DNA of 64,000 nt from Caproiciproducens sp. CPB-2. Its GTDB lineage: Bacteria > Bacillota > Clostridia > Oscillospirales > Acutalibacteraceae. The stretch is from contig NZ_CP142860.1 of NCBI RefSeq assembly GCF_036287215.1, positions 1,550,001 through 1,614,000 of the forward strand, written 5' to 3'. This document shows, one piece after another, positions 49,227 to 58,867 of this stretch. The first letter of the stretch is position 1. Each line of letters starts with the position of its first letter. A program made the translations under genes and the position numbers. The notes beneath the pieces were generated by a model, which saw nothing but the letters and a program-made list of their open reading frames with translations, did not search any database and was not told the origin of the DNA.

Positions 49227-50432
49227 ATGGCAAAAGCAAAATTTGACAGATCCAAACCACACGTAAACATTGGTACTATCGGCCACGTTGACCATGGCAA
49301 GACCACGTTGACGGCAGCGATCACCAAGGTCCTTAACTTCAGCGGCGAGGCTGATTTCGTTGACTATGCGAATATTGATAAGGCTCCTGAAGAGAGAGAG
49401 CGCGGTATTACCATCAACACCGCTCACGTTGAGTATCAGACGGCTGCCCGTCACTATGCTCACGTTGACTGCCCGGGCCATGCCGACTATGTAAAGAACA
49501 TGATCACCGGCGCTGCTCAGATGGACGGTGCTATCCTGGTTGTTTCCGCTGCTGACGGCCCAATGCCGCAGACCAGAGAGCACATCCTTCTGGCCCGTCA
49601 GGTCGGCGTACCTTATATTGTTGTATTCATGAACAAGGTTGACCAGGTTGACGACCCCGAGCTCCTTGACCTTGTCGAGATGGAAATCCGTGACCTTCTG
49701 AACGAGTACGAGTTCCCGGGCGACGACACACCGATCATCCGCGGCTCCGCTCTTACAGCTCTCGAGTCCAAATCTACGGATACGGATGCTCCGGAGTACA
49801 AATGCATTCATGAGCTGATGGACGCTGTCGACAGCTTTATCCCGACTCCTGAGCGTAAATCCGACCTTCCTTTCCTTATGCCTGTTGAAGACGTCTTCAC
49901 CATTACCGGCCGTGGTACTGTTGCTACCGGCAGAGTTGAGCGTGGTATGGCTAAGGTCGGCGAAGAAGTTGAGATCATCGGTCTGACCGAAGAGCGCAGA
50001 AAGTCTGTTATCACAGGTCTGGAAATGTTCAAAAAGACCCTTGACTTCGCAGAGGCCGGCGATAATGTCGGTGTTCTTCTCCGTGGTATCCAGAGAACGG
50101 AAATTGAGCGCGGCCAGGTTCTTGCAAAGCCGGGAACCATTCATCCGCACACAAAGTTTCGCGGCCAGGTTTACGTCCTGACCAAGGATGAAGGCGGCCG
50201 TCATACTCCTTTCTTCAACAACTATCGTCCTCAGTTCTATTTCAGAACCACAGACGTCACAGGCGTTATCTCTCTTCCGGAAGGCACTGAGATGTGCATG
50301 CCCGGCGATAACGTCGAAATGGACGTTGAGCTGATCACTCCGATCGCTATTGAAGAGGGCCTCCGCTTCGCTATCCGTGAAGGCGGCCACACAGTTGGCT
50401 CCGGCGTTGTTATCAAGATCAACGCTCAGTAA
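49227..50432 (+). CDS. tuf: Elongation factor Tu
   Basis: 401 residues. G1 [15 protein letters not shown]3 DCPGHADY, G4 NKVD, then domains II and III. AAGGAGG upstream. Codon choice is strongly biased, as usual for highly expressed genes. A strong terminator follows. Confidence 0.98.
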   Translation: MAKAKFDRSKPHVNIGTIGHVDHGKTTLTAAITKVLNFSGEADFVDYANIDKAPEERERGITINTAHVEYQTAARHYAHVDCPGHADYVKNMITGAAQMDGAILVVSAADGPMPQTREHILLARQVGVPYIVVFMNKVDQVDDPELLDLVEMEIRDLLNEYEFPGDDTPIIRGSALTALESKSTDTDAPEYKCIHELMDAVDSFIPTPERKSDLPFLMPVEDVFTITGRGTVATGRVERGMAKVGEEVEIIGLTEERRKSVITGLEMFKKTLDFAEAGDNVGVLLRGIQRTEIERGQVLAKPGTIHPHTKFRGQVYVLTKDEGGRHTPFFNNYRPQFYFRTTDVTGVISLPEGTEMCMPGDNVEMDVELITPIAIEEGLRFAIREGGHTVGSGVVIKINAQ

Positions 50433-50452
50433 TCTGTAACTCTTGTTTGTTT

Positions 50453-50483
50453 AAGGCCTTGCCCGAAAGGGCGGGGCCTTTTT
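50453..50483 (+). terminator. Terminator after tuf
   Basis: AAGGCCTTGCCC, GAAA tetraloop, GGGCGGGGCCTT, then T-run. Confidence 0.92.
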
Positions 50484-50655
50484 GTGTTATAAACGGGTGT
50501 GTTTGTGCGGGTAAAAAGTAGCTTTCTGCCGGCAGCCATGTTATAATGTAGAAAAATAAAACGTGAATTCAACAGAATATCGCATTTTTATTGAAGGAAA
50601 ACATACTGAACTGCTTGGTGGGGAAGCGTTCTAATAACTTTTTAGGGGTTTTCAT

Positions 50656-51894
50656 ATGAAGAAGGATCAAAACAATCTATCCCGGGTCGTTTTCCGTGTG
50701 TGTCTGGCTGTGGTTCTGGCAGGCGCTTGTGTTGCCTCCATGGTCTTATTCCTGCAGAATCAGGGAAATGGAAAGGCTGGGCTGCCGTCCGGCGTATCCG
50801 CGCCGGTGCATGCGGCGGCTTCGTCGGAAGCGGAGTCAAAACCGGTTCAAAAGCCGGTTTCCGTTACGATTCTGGGCGTCGGCGACGACCTGATTCACGA
50901 TGTGATCTATAAGCAGGCGCAGAGCCGGACGGGAGGGAAGGGCTTTGATTTTTCTCCGGTTTATACGCGCATAGCGGCGGATATCAAGAATGCGGACATC
51001 TCCGTCATCAATCAGGAAACACCGATTGCGGGAAAAATCGCGCCGCCGTCGGGTTATCCGCGCTTCAACTCACCTACGGAATTGGGGGACGAGCTGGTCA
51101 ATCTGGGGTTTGACGTCATTAATCACGCCAACAACCATGTTTTGGACAAAAACGAAGCGGGCCTTGCCGCCACGCTGGACTACTGGGCGACCAAACCGTC
51201 CGTAAAGGTCGTGGGCGCCTACCGCGATGAGGAAGATTTGCAGAATATCCGGATCGTGGAATCGAAGGGAATCAAAACCGCCCATATTGGCATTACGGAA
51301 ATGACAAACGGGCTTTATCTTCCCAAAAATTCCAAATACCGGCTGATTTACGCAAACGAAACCGAACTGATAGAAAAACTGATCAAAAAAGCAAAATCAA
51401 TGGCGGACGTCGTGGTTATCTCCGTGCATTGGGGAAATGAGAATACCTACACACTTTCGGACAAGCAGAAAACGCTTGCGCAGAATATGGTCGATTGGGG
51501 AGCGGATATCATTTTTGGGAATCACCCCCATGTTTTGCAGAAGCTGACGGTCCTGACCCGGAAGGACGGGACGCAGTGCCCTGTCATTTTTGCGTTCGGC
51601 AACCTTGTTTCCGCCCAGCAGAGCGGGGACAATATGGTCGGCGGCATTCTGACCGTTACGATGACCAAGGATTTTACAACGAACAAAACGATCTTTACGG
51701 ATATGAAATTCAAGCCGATCGTCACGCACTACGGCAAGGGATGCGCGGGTATTACGATCTATCCGCTTAGCCAGTACACGGACGCTCTGGCCGCCGCTCA
51801 CGGGGTAAAGCGCTATACTCCGGCGTTCAGCCTGAAATACATCAACAATATTGTCAATCAGAGTATTCCAAAAGAATATCTGCAGAAAGATTGA
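50656..51894 (+). CDS. CapA-family protein (PgsA-like metallophosphatase fold)
   Basis: 412 residues: N-terminal membrane anchor (~10-32), Ala/Ser linker, then the CapA domain from ~70 with GVGDDLIHD, NHANNHVLDKNE and GNHPHVLQ metal-binding motifs. Family members are linked to poly-gamma-glutamate capsule synthesis, but stand-alone copies such as this one, with no capBC neighbours, have no fixed role. A TATAAT at 50542 may be its -10. Confidence 0.85.
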   Translation: MKKDQNNLSRVVFRVCLAVVLAGACVASMVLFLQNQGNGKAGLPSGVSAPVHAAASSEAESKPVQKPVSVTILGVGDDLIHDVIYKQAQSRTGGKGFDFSPVYTRIAADIKNADISVINQETPIAGKIAPPSGYPRFNSPTELGDELVNLGFDVINHANNHVLDKNEAGLAATLDYWATKPSVKVVGAYRDEEDLQNIRIVESKGIKTAHIGITEMTNGLYLPKNSKYRLIYANETELIEKLIKKAKSMADVVVISVHWGNENTYTLSDKQKTLAQNMVDWGADIIFGNHPHVLQKLTVLTRKDGTQCPVIFAFGNLVSAQQSGDNMVGGILTVTMTKDFTTNKTIFTDMKFKPIVTHYGKGCAGITIYPLSQYTDALAAAHGVKRYTPAFSLKYINNIVNQSIPKEYLQKD

Positions 51895-51919
51895 CACACA
51901 ATTTTCACAGTGCTATAAT
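51891..51919 (+). promoter_or_regulatory. Consensus promoter of the FMN riboswitch/ribU unit
   Basis: TTGACA (51891-51896), 17 nt, TATAAT (51914-51919) with TG just before it; perfect match. The -35 overlaps the capA stop. Confidence 0.88.
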
Positions 51920-51937
51920 AATATAAATTAAATAAAG

Positions 51938-52060
51938 TTGTCTTCGGGGCGGGGTGTAATTCCCCACCGGCGGTAAAGCGGCGCAAGCCGACGAGCCCGC
52001 GAGCGAAAGCTGATTTGGTTTGATTCCAAAGCCGACGGTATAGTCCGGATGGAAGAAGAT
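51938..52060 (+). ncRNA. FMN riboswitch aptamer (RFN element)
   Basis: P1 TCTTC (51941) pairs with GAAGA (52052). Conserved blocks CGGGGCGGGGTG, CCCCACCGGCGGTA, GATTCCAAAGCCGACGGT and AGTCCGGATGGAAGA are all present in order. Binds FMN; controls the transporter downstream through the terminator at 52084. Confidence 0.95.
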
Positions 52061-52083
52061 TGCGCGTATTTGCGTATGCTTTC

Positions 52084-52117
52084 GTCCCGCAGTTTTTTAC
52101 TGTGGGACTTTTTTTTT
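52084..52117 (+). terminator. FMN riboswitch expression-platform terminator
   Basis: GTCCCGCAG pairs with CTGTGGGAC (one G-U), 7-nt loop, nine T. Termination on FMN binding is the expected mode. Confidence 0.9.
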
Positions 52118-52146
52118 CGTTGGCAACTAAGAAAGGGAGTTTTTCA

Positions 52147-52164
52147 ATGAGGAAGATGAAGTAA
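52147..52164 (+). CDS. Possible 5-codon mini-ORF (MRKMK)
   Basis: ATG 52147 with AAGGGAG exactly 7 nt upstream, stop TAA 52162; lies between the riboswitch terminator and ribU. It may be a decayed start or a translational regulator. Confidence 0.3.
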   Translation: MRKMK

Positions 52165-52241
52165 CCCGCGTGTTCCCTGCATCCTTTTCACCCCGTTTTA
52201 GTGCCGAAGCGAAAATACTTATGAAGAAGATAGGAGAAATC

Positions 52242-52877
52242 ATGAATACGATTACAAATGAAAAAAAGTCAGCGAAATTATTGGATACCAGAGGCATCGC
52301 GCAAATCGGAATTCTGTCCGCGATTGCCGCCGTCCTGATGGTCGTGGAAATACCGCTCTGGTTTGCGCCCAGCTTTTATAAAATCGATCTGAGCGAGCTT
52401 CCCGTTTTGATCGGCAGTTTTGCCATGGGCCCTTTTGCCGGCGTTGTCATTGAGCTGGTCAAGATATTGCTCTACCTTATCATTCACGGAAGCTCGACGG
52501 GCGGAGTCGGCGATATCGCGAACTTTATCATCGGCTGTTCGTTTGTCATTCCCAGCGCATTGATCTACAGACACCATAAGTCGAAGAAAAGCGCGCTGAT
52601 CGGTATGGCGGTCGGTACGTTTACGCTGATTGTGGCGGGAAGCCTGCTGAACGCTTTTGTGCTGCTGCCGTTTTACGCCAAGGTGTTTAATATGCCGCTG
52701 GACGCGCTTGTCGCCATGGGCCACGCGGTCAATCCTTCCATCAACGATCTTACATCCTTTGTCATGCTTGCGGTAGCGCCGTTCAACCTGCTGAAGGGGG
52801 TGCTGGTCTCCGCTGTGACCATGCTGACCTATAAGCGTGTCAGCCCGATTCTGCACAACAGAATCGGCAGAAGATAA
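52242..52877 (+). CDS. ribU: Riboflavin ECF transporter S component
   Basis: 211 residues, mostly hydrophobic with five or six helices; the N-terminal segment is polar (TITNEKKSAKLLDTRG). Features of RibU: FAPSFYKIDLSELPVLIGSF and the helix after GGVGDIANFI. Works with a shared ECF ATPase module elsewhere. The FMN riboswitch upstream supports riboflavin as substrate. ATG 52242 follows AGGAG by 5 nt; ATG 52221 is a weaker alternative. Confidence 0.9.
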   Translation: MNTITNEKKSAKLLDTRGIAQIGILSAIAAVLMVVEIPLWFAPSFYKIDLSELPVLIGSFAMGPFAGVVIELVKILLYLIIHGSSTGGVGDIANFIIGCSFVIPSALIYRHHKSKKSALIGMAVGTFTLIVAGSLLNAFVLLPFYAKVFNMPLDALVAMGHAVNPSINDLTSFVMLAVAPFNLLKGVLVSAVTMLTYKRVSPILHNRIGRR

Positions 52878-52940
52878 TCCTTTATTGAAACCGTACAGTT
52901 TATCCCCAATCGGGGACATGCACTTTGCCTATTTTTGTTC

Positions 52941-52969
52941 TTTACGATCAATCTAATCTATGTTATAAT
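52941..52969 (+). promoter_or_regulatory. Promoter of the SAM riboswitch/metK unit
   Basis: TTTACG (52941-52946), 17 nt, TATAAT (52964-52969) with extended TGT. Confidence 0.75.
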
Positions 52970-52990
52970 TACATTGAAAATTAAATATGC

Positions 52991-53085
52991 CCTTATCAAG
53001 AGTGACGGAGGGAACAGGCCCTATGATGTCCGGCAACCTACAAAGCGTAAGGTGCCAATTCCTGCGGTAAAGCCGAAAGATGAGG
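52991..53085 (+). ncRNA. SAM-I riboswitch (S box)
   Basis: P1 CTTATC (52992) pairs with GATGAG (53079). Conserved pieces AAGAGTGACGGAGGGA, GGCCCTATGA, CCGGCAACC, AAGGTGCCAATTCC and GAAAGATGAG are in order. Binds S-adenosylmethionine and controls metK. Confidence 0.95.
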
Positions 53086-53096
53086 TAATCATACAC

Positions 53097-53131
53097 GCCG
53101 TTCGGATTTTCCGGACGGCATTTTCTTTTTA
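53097..53131 (+). terminator. SAM riboswitch terminator
   Basis: GCCGTTCGGA pairs with TCCGGACGGC (one G-U), 3-nt loop, then ATTTTCTTTTT. Confidence 0.9.
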
Positions 53132-53155
53132 TTTTTATTTTAGGAGGATTGCTCA

Positions 53156-54340
53156 ATGGCAAGACATTTTTTTACATCGGAATCAGTAACGGAAGGTCAT
53201 CCGGACAAACTCTGCGACCAGATTGCGGACGCCGTGCTGGATGAAATTATTGCACAGGACCCGGAAGCTCACGTTGCGTGTGAGGTGACGGCCACCACCG
53301 GCGTAATCCATGTCATGGGAGAGATTTCTACCGACTGCTATGTGGATATTGCGTCGATTGCACGGCAGGTAGTCAAGGACATCGGTTACGACGACCCCGC
53401 CTGCGGTTTTGACGGCAACACCTGCGGCGTGATCACCTCCATCGATATCCAGTCGCCCGATATCGCGATGGGTGTCAATCAGTCCTATGAGGCGAAGCAG
53501 GGCGCGACGGACGCAAACGATGTGACCGGCGCGGGCGACCAGGGCATGATGTTCGGATACGCCTGCGACGAAACGCCGGAGCTGATGCCGCTTGCCATCT
53601 CACTGGCGCACAGGCTGTCGAAGCGCCTGAGCCAGGTCAGAAAGGACGGTACCCTGTCCTATCTGCGGCCGGACGGCAAAACACAGGTAACCGTGGAGTA
53701 CGACGGGGACGAACCGGTGCGCGTGGACACCGTTGTCGTTTCCACCCAGCATGACCCCGACGTCACTCTGGAGCGAATCAGAAAGGATATTATCGAGCGT
53801 GTGATAAAAGCGGTGATCCCAGAAAAATGGCTGGATGACAAGACAAAGTTCTTTGTCAACCCGACTGGCCGTTTTGTGATAGGCGGTCCGGTGGGCGACA
53901 GCGGACTGACCGGAAGAAAAATCATCGTTGACACTTACGGCGGCTACGGCAGGCACGGAGGCGGCGCTTTCTCAGGAAAGGATCCTACCAAAGTCGACCG
54001 TTCCGCGGCTTACGCGGCGCGCTACGCGGCAAAGAATGTTGTTGCGGCGGGCCTGGCGAAAAAGTGTGAAATTCAGATCGCCTATGCGATCGGCGTGGCA
54101 AGACCCGTTTCCATTATGGTGGATACGTTCGGCACTTCCCAATACAGCAACGACGAGCTCGCGGCGGCGGTGGAAAAGGTGTTTGACCTTCGTCCCACGG
54201 CGATTATTCATAACCTGAATCTTCGCCGTCCTATTTACCGCGCGATTTCCAATTACGGCCATATGGGCCGTGAGGACCTGAACGTTGCGTGGGAAAAGCG
54301 CGACAAGGTCGACGCTCTAAAAGCCGCATTGGCAAAATAA
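53156..54340 (+). CDS. metK: S-adenosylmethionine synthetase
   Basis: Makes SAM from methionine and ATP. 394 residues: [16 protein letters not shown] (ATP/methionine site), [12 protein letters not shown] near residue 120, and the C-terminal [17 protein letters not shown] phosphate loop. TAGGAGG upstream. Feedback by the SAM-I riboswitch just upstream closes a product-inhibition loop. Confidence 0.98.
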   Translation: MARHFFTSESVTEGHPDKLCDQIADAVLDEIIAQDPEAHVACEVTATTGVIHVMGEISTDCYVDIASIARQVVKDIGYDDPACGFDGNTCGVITSIDIQSPDIAMGVNQSYEAKQGATDANDVTGAGDQGMMFGYACDETPELMPLAISLAHRLSKRLSQVRKDGTLSYLRPDGKTQVTVEYDGDEPVRVDTVVVSTQHDPDVTLERIRKDIIERVIKAVIPEKWLDDKTKFFVNPTGRFVIGGPVGDSGLTGRKIIVDTYGGYGRHGGGAFSGKDPTKVDRSAAYAARYAAKNVVAAGLAKKCEIQIAYAIGVARPVSIMVDTFGTSQYSNDELAAAVEKVFDLRPTAIIHNLNLRRPIYRAISNYGHMGREDLNVAWEKRDKVDALKAALAK

Positions 54341-54352
54341 GCATAGCATTTG

Positions 54353-54390
54353 GTCGCCTCGGCACATAAACTGTGTTGAGGTGACTTTTT
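54353..54390 (+). terminator. metK terminator that contains the next gene's ribosome binding site
   Basis: 14-bp stem with three G-U pairs (54353-54366 with 54372-54385), 5-nt loop, TTTTT, and then directly the ATG at 54391. The GAGGTGA of the next gene lies in the 3' arm. Confidence 0.7.
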
Positions 54391-54741
54391 ATGCTTGAGA
54401 TCCTTGCAAAAATCGCTTTTGTTCTTCTGGCCATCATCGGCGCCGCTGAAATCGTCAGGAATATTATTTTCTGGATGCTCAGGCCCTCCCGTCCGGGCAA
54501 GCTTTATCTGGTCGTTTCCGTGGAAGGCCACGATGAAGGCGCCGAAATGCTGCTGGAAAGTGCGATCGAAAGACTGAAATGGATCCGCGGAGACGAAAAA
54601 ATGCTGATTTGTCTTGACAAGGGAATGGATGAAGAAACAAACGTGGTATGCAGAATTATTTCCAACCGGAACCCCGGGGTAGAGGTCTGTACTCCCGAAG
54701 AACTGCCGGATATTCTATGTAATAAATTTGCAAATACATAG
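54391..54741 (+). CDS. Hypothetical membrane-anchored protein (116 residues)
   Basis: Unrecognised. One N-terminal helix (~3-30, ends in WMLRPSRPGK), then a cytosolic alpha/beta domain (LYLVVSVEGHDEGAEMLLES, MLICLDKGMDEET) that looks like a small Rossmann-like or glycosyltransferase-type fragment. Situated between metK and recD2. Its ribosome binding site is buried in the metK terminator. Confidence 0.7.
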   Translation: MLEILAKIAFVLLAIIGAAEIVRNIIFWMLRPSRPGKLYLVVSVEGHDEGAEMLLESAIERLKWIRGDEKMLICLDKGMDEETNVVCRIISNRNPGVEVCTPEELPDILCNKFANT

Positions 54742-54789
54742 CTCATGTATTATACTGAATTTATGAATCATAAAATACGAGGGAGTTTC

Positions 54790-57006
54790 ATGCGGGAAGA
54801 TCAGATGCTGGAAATGGCCGGTTCGGTGGAACAGGTCATTTTTAAAAATGAGAAGAACGGATATGCGATTATAGAAATCAATAACGGGGAAGAATTGGTT
54901 ACGGCCGTGGGCACGATGCCGCTGGTCGGCGCGGGCGAGGAAGTGCGCGTTGTGGGCGGCTGGATCAACAATCCGAACTACGGGACCCAGTTTAAGGTGG
55001 AGGGCTTTGAGCGCTCGAAGCCCTCCACTGCGGCCGCTATGCTGAAATATCTCTCGTCGGGCGCCGTCCGGGGCATCGGCCCGGCTACCGCCGGAAAAAT
55101 TGTGGACATGTTCGGCATGAACGCGCTGCAGGTTCTGGAAGAGGAACCGGAACGCCTTTGCGCCATTAAGGGTATTACCCGGGCAAAGGCGAAAAAAATG
55201 GGTGACGAGTTCAAAAAGATACACGGCATCCGGGAAATCATGCTGTATTTGAGCAGCTTCGGCATTTCGCCCGACGAGGCCGTCAGAGTCTGGAAGCTCT
55301 ATGGCCCGCAGGCCGCGGAGCGCGTGCAGGAGGACCCCTACTGCCTGTGCGAGGACGGGCTGGAAATCGGCTTTGAGCGTGCCGACGATATTGCCGCTTC
55401 GCTTGAGCGGCCGCAGGACGACGGCTGCAGGGTCCGCGCAGGCATTCTGCACGTTCTGAAGCACAATATCAGCAATGGCCACACCTGCCTGCCCGCGGAC
55501 AAGCTTCTGACCGCCGCGCAGAAGATGCTCGGCATTGGGCCGGAGCAGGCTCTTGACACGCTGGAAGCCCTGAAGGCGGAAGCGTCTGTCTGCGCCGTCC
55601 TTTTTGATGGCCGGGAGTATATTTTTACCCCCAAGCTGTACCGGTCCGAGCTGTACTCCGCAGGAAGGCTGAACATGATGCTTCGCTTTCCGGCGCAGTC
55701 CATCCTTGGAATCGACAATTATATCTCAAATATTGAGGAAACGTTTCAGATTCAGTACGCCGACGGGCAAAAGCAGGCGATAAAAGAGGCTCTTTCCAAG
55801 GGAATGCTGATTCTGACGGGGGGACCGGGAACCGGAAAAACCACCACCCTCAACGCGATCATCAAGATTCTGGAGACGAAGGGGGAGAAGGTTCTGCTTG
55901 CCGCGCCGACCGGCAGAGCGGCCAAGCGGATGTCCGAGCTGACAGGACAGGACGCGAAAACGATCCACCGCCTGCTGCAGGTGGAATGGGATGAAAACGA
56001 TCTGCCTGTCTTTTCCAAAAACGAGAAAAATCTTCTGGAATGCGACGCGCTGGTCATTGACGAGCTGTCCATGGTGGATGCCAATATTTTCGAGGCGGTT
56101 CTGCGCGCCCTGCCGCTCGGCTGCCGTCTCATCATGGTCGGCGACTGCGACCAGCTGCCCTGCGTCGGGCCGGGCAACGTGCTGGGCGATCTGATCGCCA
56201 CCGGACTGCTGCCTGTTGTCCAGCTCAATCAGATTTTCCGCCAATCCATGCAAAGCCTGATTGTTATGAACGCGCACAGAATTGTAAAAGGACAGATGCC
56301 GGAGCTTTCCGTCAGAAACAGCGACTTTTTCTTTCTGCCGTACGGAAGCCCCGCGGAAATCAGTTCCACGATTGTTGATTTGTGTGCGGCCCGTCTGCCC
56401 GCAAGCTACGGATACTCGCCTTTGTCGGATATCCAGGTGCTGTCTCCTTCCAGAAAAGGGGAGTTAGGTACCGTGGAGCTCAACAAAAAGCTGCAGGCAG
56501 TGATCAATCCTCCGGAGAAAACGAAAAATGAAATCACCATTAACGGCACCCTGTTCCGGGAGGGCGACAAGGTGATGCAGATCAAAAACGACTATAACCT
56601 GGCCTGGGTGAAACCGGACGGGACAAGCGGGGAGGGCGTTTTTAACGGCGATCTCGGCATTCTGTGCGGCATTGACCGCCGGGCTTCCACCGTTACGGTG
56701 CAGATGGATGACCGCATGGTGCTTTACGAGCTGGAGACCGCGGCGGAGCTGGAGCTTGCCTATGCCATGACGGTACACAAGAGCCAGGGAAACGAATTCA
56801 CTGCCGTTGTGATGCCCATGTTTCAGGGAGCGCCCCAGCTTTCCTACAGAAATTTGCTGTATACCGCGATTACGCGTGCAAAGTCCCTTTTGATTCTTGT
56901 CGGGTCGCAGAAAGCGATTCAGCACATGGTTGAAAACGATAAAAAAATGCGCCGGTACTCCGGACTCTACTATTTTCTGACCGGAGGCGCGCAGAATGAG
57001 TGCTAA
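54790..57006 (+). CDS. recD2: RecD2-like ATP-dependent DNA helicase
   Basis: 738 residues, SF1B 5'-3' helicase. N-terminal OB and helix-hairpin-helix region (GIGPATAGKIVDMFG ~92), Walker A LTGGPGTGKTTT near residue 340, Walker B VIDELSMVD near 425, and C-terminal TVHKSQGNEF. Without RecBC neighbours, matching the RecD2 group. ATG 54790 is set by GAGGGAG 4 nt upstream; an upstream ATG at 54745 lacks a site. Overlaps comF by 11 nt. Confidence 0.93.
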   Translation: MREDQMLEMAGSVEQVIFKNEKNGYAIIEINNGEELVTAVGTMPLVGAGEEVRVVGGWINNPNYGTQFKVEGFERSKPSTAAAMLKYLSSGAVRGIGPATAGKIVDMFGMNALQVLEEEPERLCAIKGITRAKAKKMGDEFKKIHGIREIMLYLSSFGISPDEAVRVWKLYGPQAAERVQEDPYCLCEDGLEIGFERADDIAASLERPQDDGCRVRAGILHVLKHNISNGHTCLPADKLLTAAQKMLGIGPEQALDTLEALKAEASVCAVLFDGREYIFTPKLYRSELYSAGRLNMMLRFPAQSILGIDNYISNIEETFQIQYADGQKQAIKEALSKGMLILTGGPGTGKTTTLNAIIKILETKGEKVLLAAPTGRAAKRMSELTGQDAKTIHRLLQVEWDENDLPVFSKNEKNLLECDALVIDELSMVDANIFEAVLRALPLGCRLIMVGDCDQLPCVGPGNVLGDLIATGLLPVVQLNQIFRQSMQSLIVMNAHRIVKGQMPELSVRNSDFFFLPYGSPAEISSTIVDLCAARLPASYGYSPLSDIQVLSPSRKGELGTVELNKKLQAVINPPEKTKNEITINGTLFREGDKVMQIKNDYNLAWVKPDGTSGEGVFNGDLGILCGIDRRASTVTVQMDDRMVLYELETAAELELAYAMTVHKSQGNEFTAVVMPMFQGAPQLSYRNLLYTAITRAKSLLILVGSQKAIQHMVENDKKMRRYSGLYYFLTGGAQNEC

Positions 57007-57658
57007 GCTTTTTTCCGTGCTTCTGGATATGATTTTTCCGCCGAAGTGCATTTTCTGCCGCGGGATTGTTCCATCCGGGCAATCCATATGTGAAAAATGC
57101 GAAAAAGAAATTTTCCATACCTCCGGCGAAAAATGCATTTATCTGCCGGGTTCCGGTGAAACTATTTTATGTACCGCACCCTATTTATACAGCGGAAAAA
57201 TCCGGGAATCCATTCTTGGGTTCAAATTTTACGGGCAAAAGGATTTTGCTGATTTTTATGCGGAGGGCATGTCCGCGCAAATCGGAAAAAGCTTTCCCAA
57301 AGCGCGGTTCGATTCCGTTACGTCCGTTCCCATCTCCGGGGAGCGCTATAAAGCGAGAGGCTATAATCAGTCGGAGCTTTTGGCAAGGGCGGTCGCAAAA
57401 CGCCTCGGCCTGCCTTACCGGGAGTATTTGGTCAAAATCCGGAACAACCGGGAACAGCACAAGCTGAGCGAAAAGGAACGCCGCAGCAATGTCCGGGGTG
57501 TCTATCGGATAAAGGACGGGGAGCAGACATCGGGAAAAAACATCCTGCTGATAGACGATATTGTGACTACCGGCGCCACGCTGGGGGAGTGCGGCTGTGT
57601 TCTGCTTAGCGGCGGAGCAAAGAAGATAACGTGTGCTGCAGTGGCCCGCGCACTTTAA
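56996..57658 (+). CDS. comF: ComF-family phosphoribosyltransferase-like protein
   Basis: 220 residues: N-terminal zinc finger (CIFC, CEKC) and a PRT domain with ILLIDDIVTTGATL near residue 182. ComF assists DNA uptake in competent cells with the ComFA helicase and may act in DNA repair otherwise. Translation is coupled to recD2 by overlap. Confidence 0.92.
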   Translation: MSAKLFSVLLDMIFPPKCIFCRGIVPSGQSICEKCEKEIFHTSGEKCIYLPGSGETILCTAPYLYSGKIRESILGFKFYGQKDFADFYAEGMSAQIGKSFPKARFDSVTSVPISGERYKARGYNQSELLARAVAKRLGLPYREYLVKIRNNREQHKLSEKERRSNVRGVYRIKDGEQTSGKNILLIDDIVTTGATLGECGCVLLSGGAKKITCAAVARAL

Positions 57659-57719
57659 GTTGAAAAATTTCTGATTTTGTAATAATATAATAAAATGAAT
57701 ATAGATTGGATGTGATTAC

Positions 57720-58745
57720 GTGCTGGGTACTGACATTGCGATAGATCTTGGTACATCAGCCGTCAAGATTTACCTTGACGGGAAAGGCATTATACTTAAT
57801 GAACCGGCAGTTGTTGCCGTTAATGTGGAAACGGACGAAGTTGTGGCAATCGGCTCGGAAGCCTACAGGATGGTGGGACGTACCTCGGACAAGATTTCCG
57901 TTTCCCATCCGCTTTGCAACGGCGTCATTTCCAATTTTGATCTGGCGCAGTATCTGATCAGCAACTATTTGAAAAAAATCAGCGGGAGCAGGGTTTTTAT
58001 GCCCCGCGTTGTCGTCAGCGTGCCGTGCCAGATTACAGAGGTTGAGAAACGCGCGGTAGTGGACGCGATCAGCGCGGCGGGCGTGCGCAAAATCTGTCTG
58101 ATTGAGGAACCTGTGGCCGCGGCGCTCGGCGCCGGTGTGGATATCTCCACGCCGCACGGCACCCTGATCGTCGATATCGGCGGAGGCACGACGGATATGG
58201 CGGTGCTTTCCCTGAGCGGCATCGCGATCTCGCGTTCCATTAAGGTCGCCGGGAATGCCTTTGACGAAGCAATCATCAAGTATATCCGAAGAAAATACAA
58301 TTTAATTATCGGTCAGCGGATGGCTGAGGAAGCAAAAACCGCGATTGGCTGCGTGTATCCCAGAAAGGATCTGTGCAGTCACAGAATTAAGGGCAGAAAT
58401 GCAATGACCGGGCTGCCGCAGTGGGCGGATATCTCCTGCGACGAAATGCTGGAAGCCCTGATTGAACCGGCGATGCAGATTGTCCGGACCATTCAGGAGA
58501 TGCTGGAAAAAACGCCGCCGGAGCTGATGGGGGACGTTTATTCGGACGGCATTATTCTGACGGGCGGGTCGGCCCAGCTTTACGGAGTCGATACGCTGAT
58601 TTCCAAAAAGGCGAAAATGCCGGTGAAGCTTGCCGAGGATTCCCAGATCTGCGTTGCGCTGGGAGCGGGCAAGGCCATTCAGTTTATTGACGACATACAA
58701 AATAAGGGCTACGGCGTACTGAATCCGTTGAGCGCCGCTTATTAA
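57720..58745 (+). CDS. MreB/Mbl-family cell-shape protein
   Basis: 341 residues, bacterial actin. Phosphate-1 motif DIAIDLGTSAVKIY at residue 5, phosphate-2 VDIGGGTTDMAV near 158, adenosine motif ILTGGSAQLYGVD near 280. Directs peripheral wall synthesis. GTG start (57720) with a weak GGATGTGA. Its terminator downstream has been split by IS copy 2. Confidence 0.93.
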   Translation: MLGTDIAIDLGTSAVKIYLDGKGIILNEPAVVAVNVETDEVVAIGSEAYRMVGRTSDKISVSHPLCNGVISNFDLAQYLISNYLKKISGSRVFMPRVVVSVPCQITEVEKRAVVDAISAAGVRKICLIEEPVAAALGAGVDISTPHGTLIVDIGGGTTDMAVLSLSGIAISRSIKVAGNAFDEAIIKYIRRKYNLIIGQRMAEEAKTAIGCVYPRKDLCSHRIKGRNAMTGLPQWADISCDEMLEALIEPAMQIVRTIQEMLEKTPPELMGDVYSDGIILTGGSAQLYGVDTLISKKAKMPVKLAEDSQICVALGAGKAIQFIDDIQNKGYGVLNPLSAAY

Positions 58746-58769
58746 TTAAATAGAAATGATTTCAAAAAC

Positions 58770-58788
58770 AAAGCATTGTTGTGAGTTT
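58770..58788 (+). terminator. 5' half of the mreB terminator split by IS copy 2
   Basis: AAAGCATTGTTGT (58770-58782) pairs with ACAACAATGCTTT (60524-60536), followed by more T. Without the element the loop is GAGTTTTT with the TTT target in its middle. Confidence 0.88.
58786..58788. repeat. Target site duplication of IS copy 2 (left, TTT)
   Basis: TTT before the element matches TTT at 60519-60521 after it. Less distinctive than in copy 1 because the flank is T-rich. Confidence 0.7.
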
Positions 58789-58835
58789 TGAACCGCATCC
58801 CGTCAAGAGGACAATGAAAAACTATAAAAATTTTC

Positions 58836-58867
58836 TGGACAGTGGCGTAAGCTGCTGTCCACTTTTT
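58836..58867. terminator. Bidirectional terminator inside IS copy 2
   Basis: TGGACAG and CTGTCCA stem followed on the + strand by CTTTTT; counterpart of 16577-16602. Confidence 0.65.
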
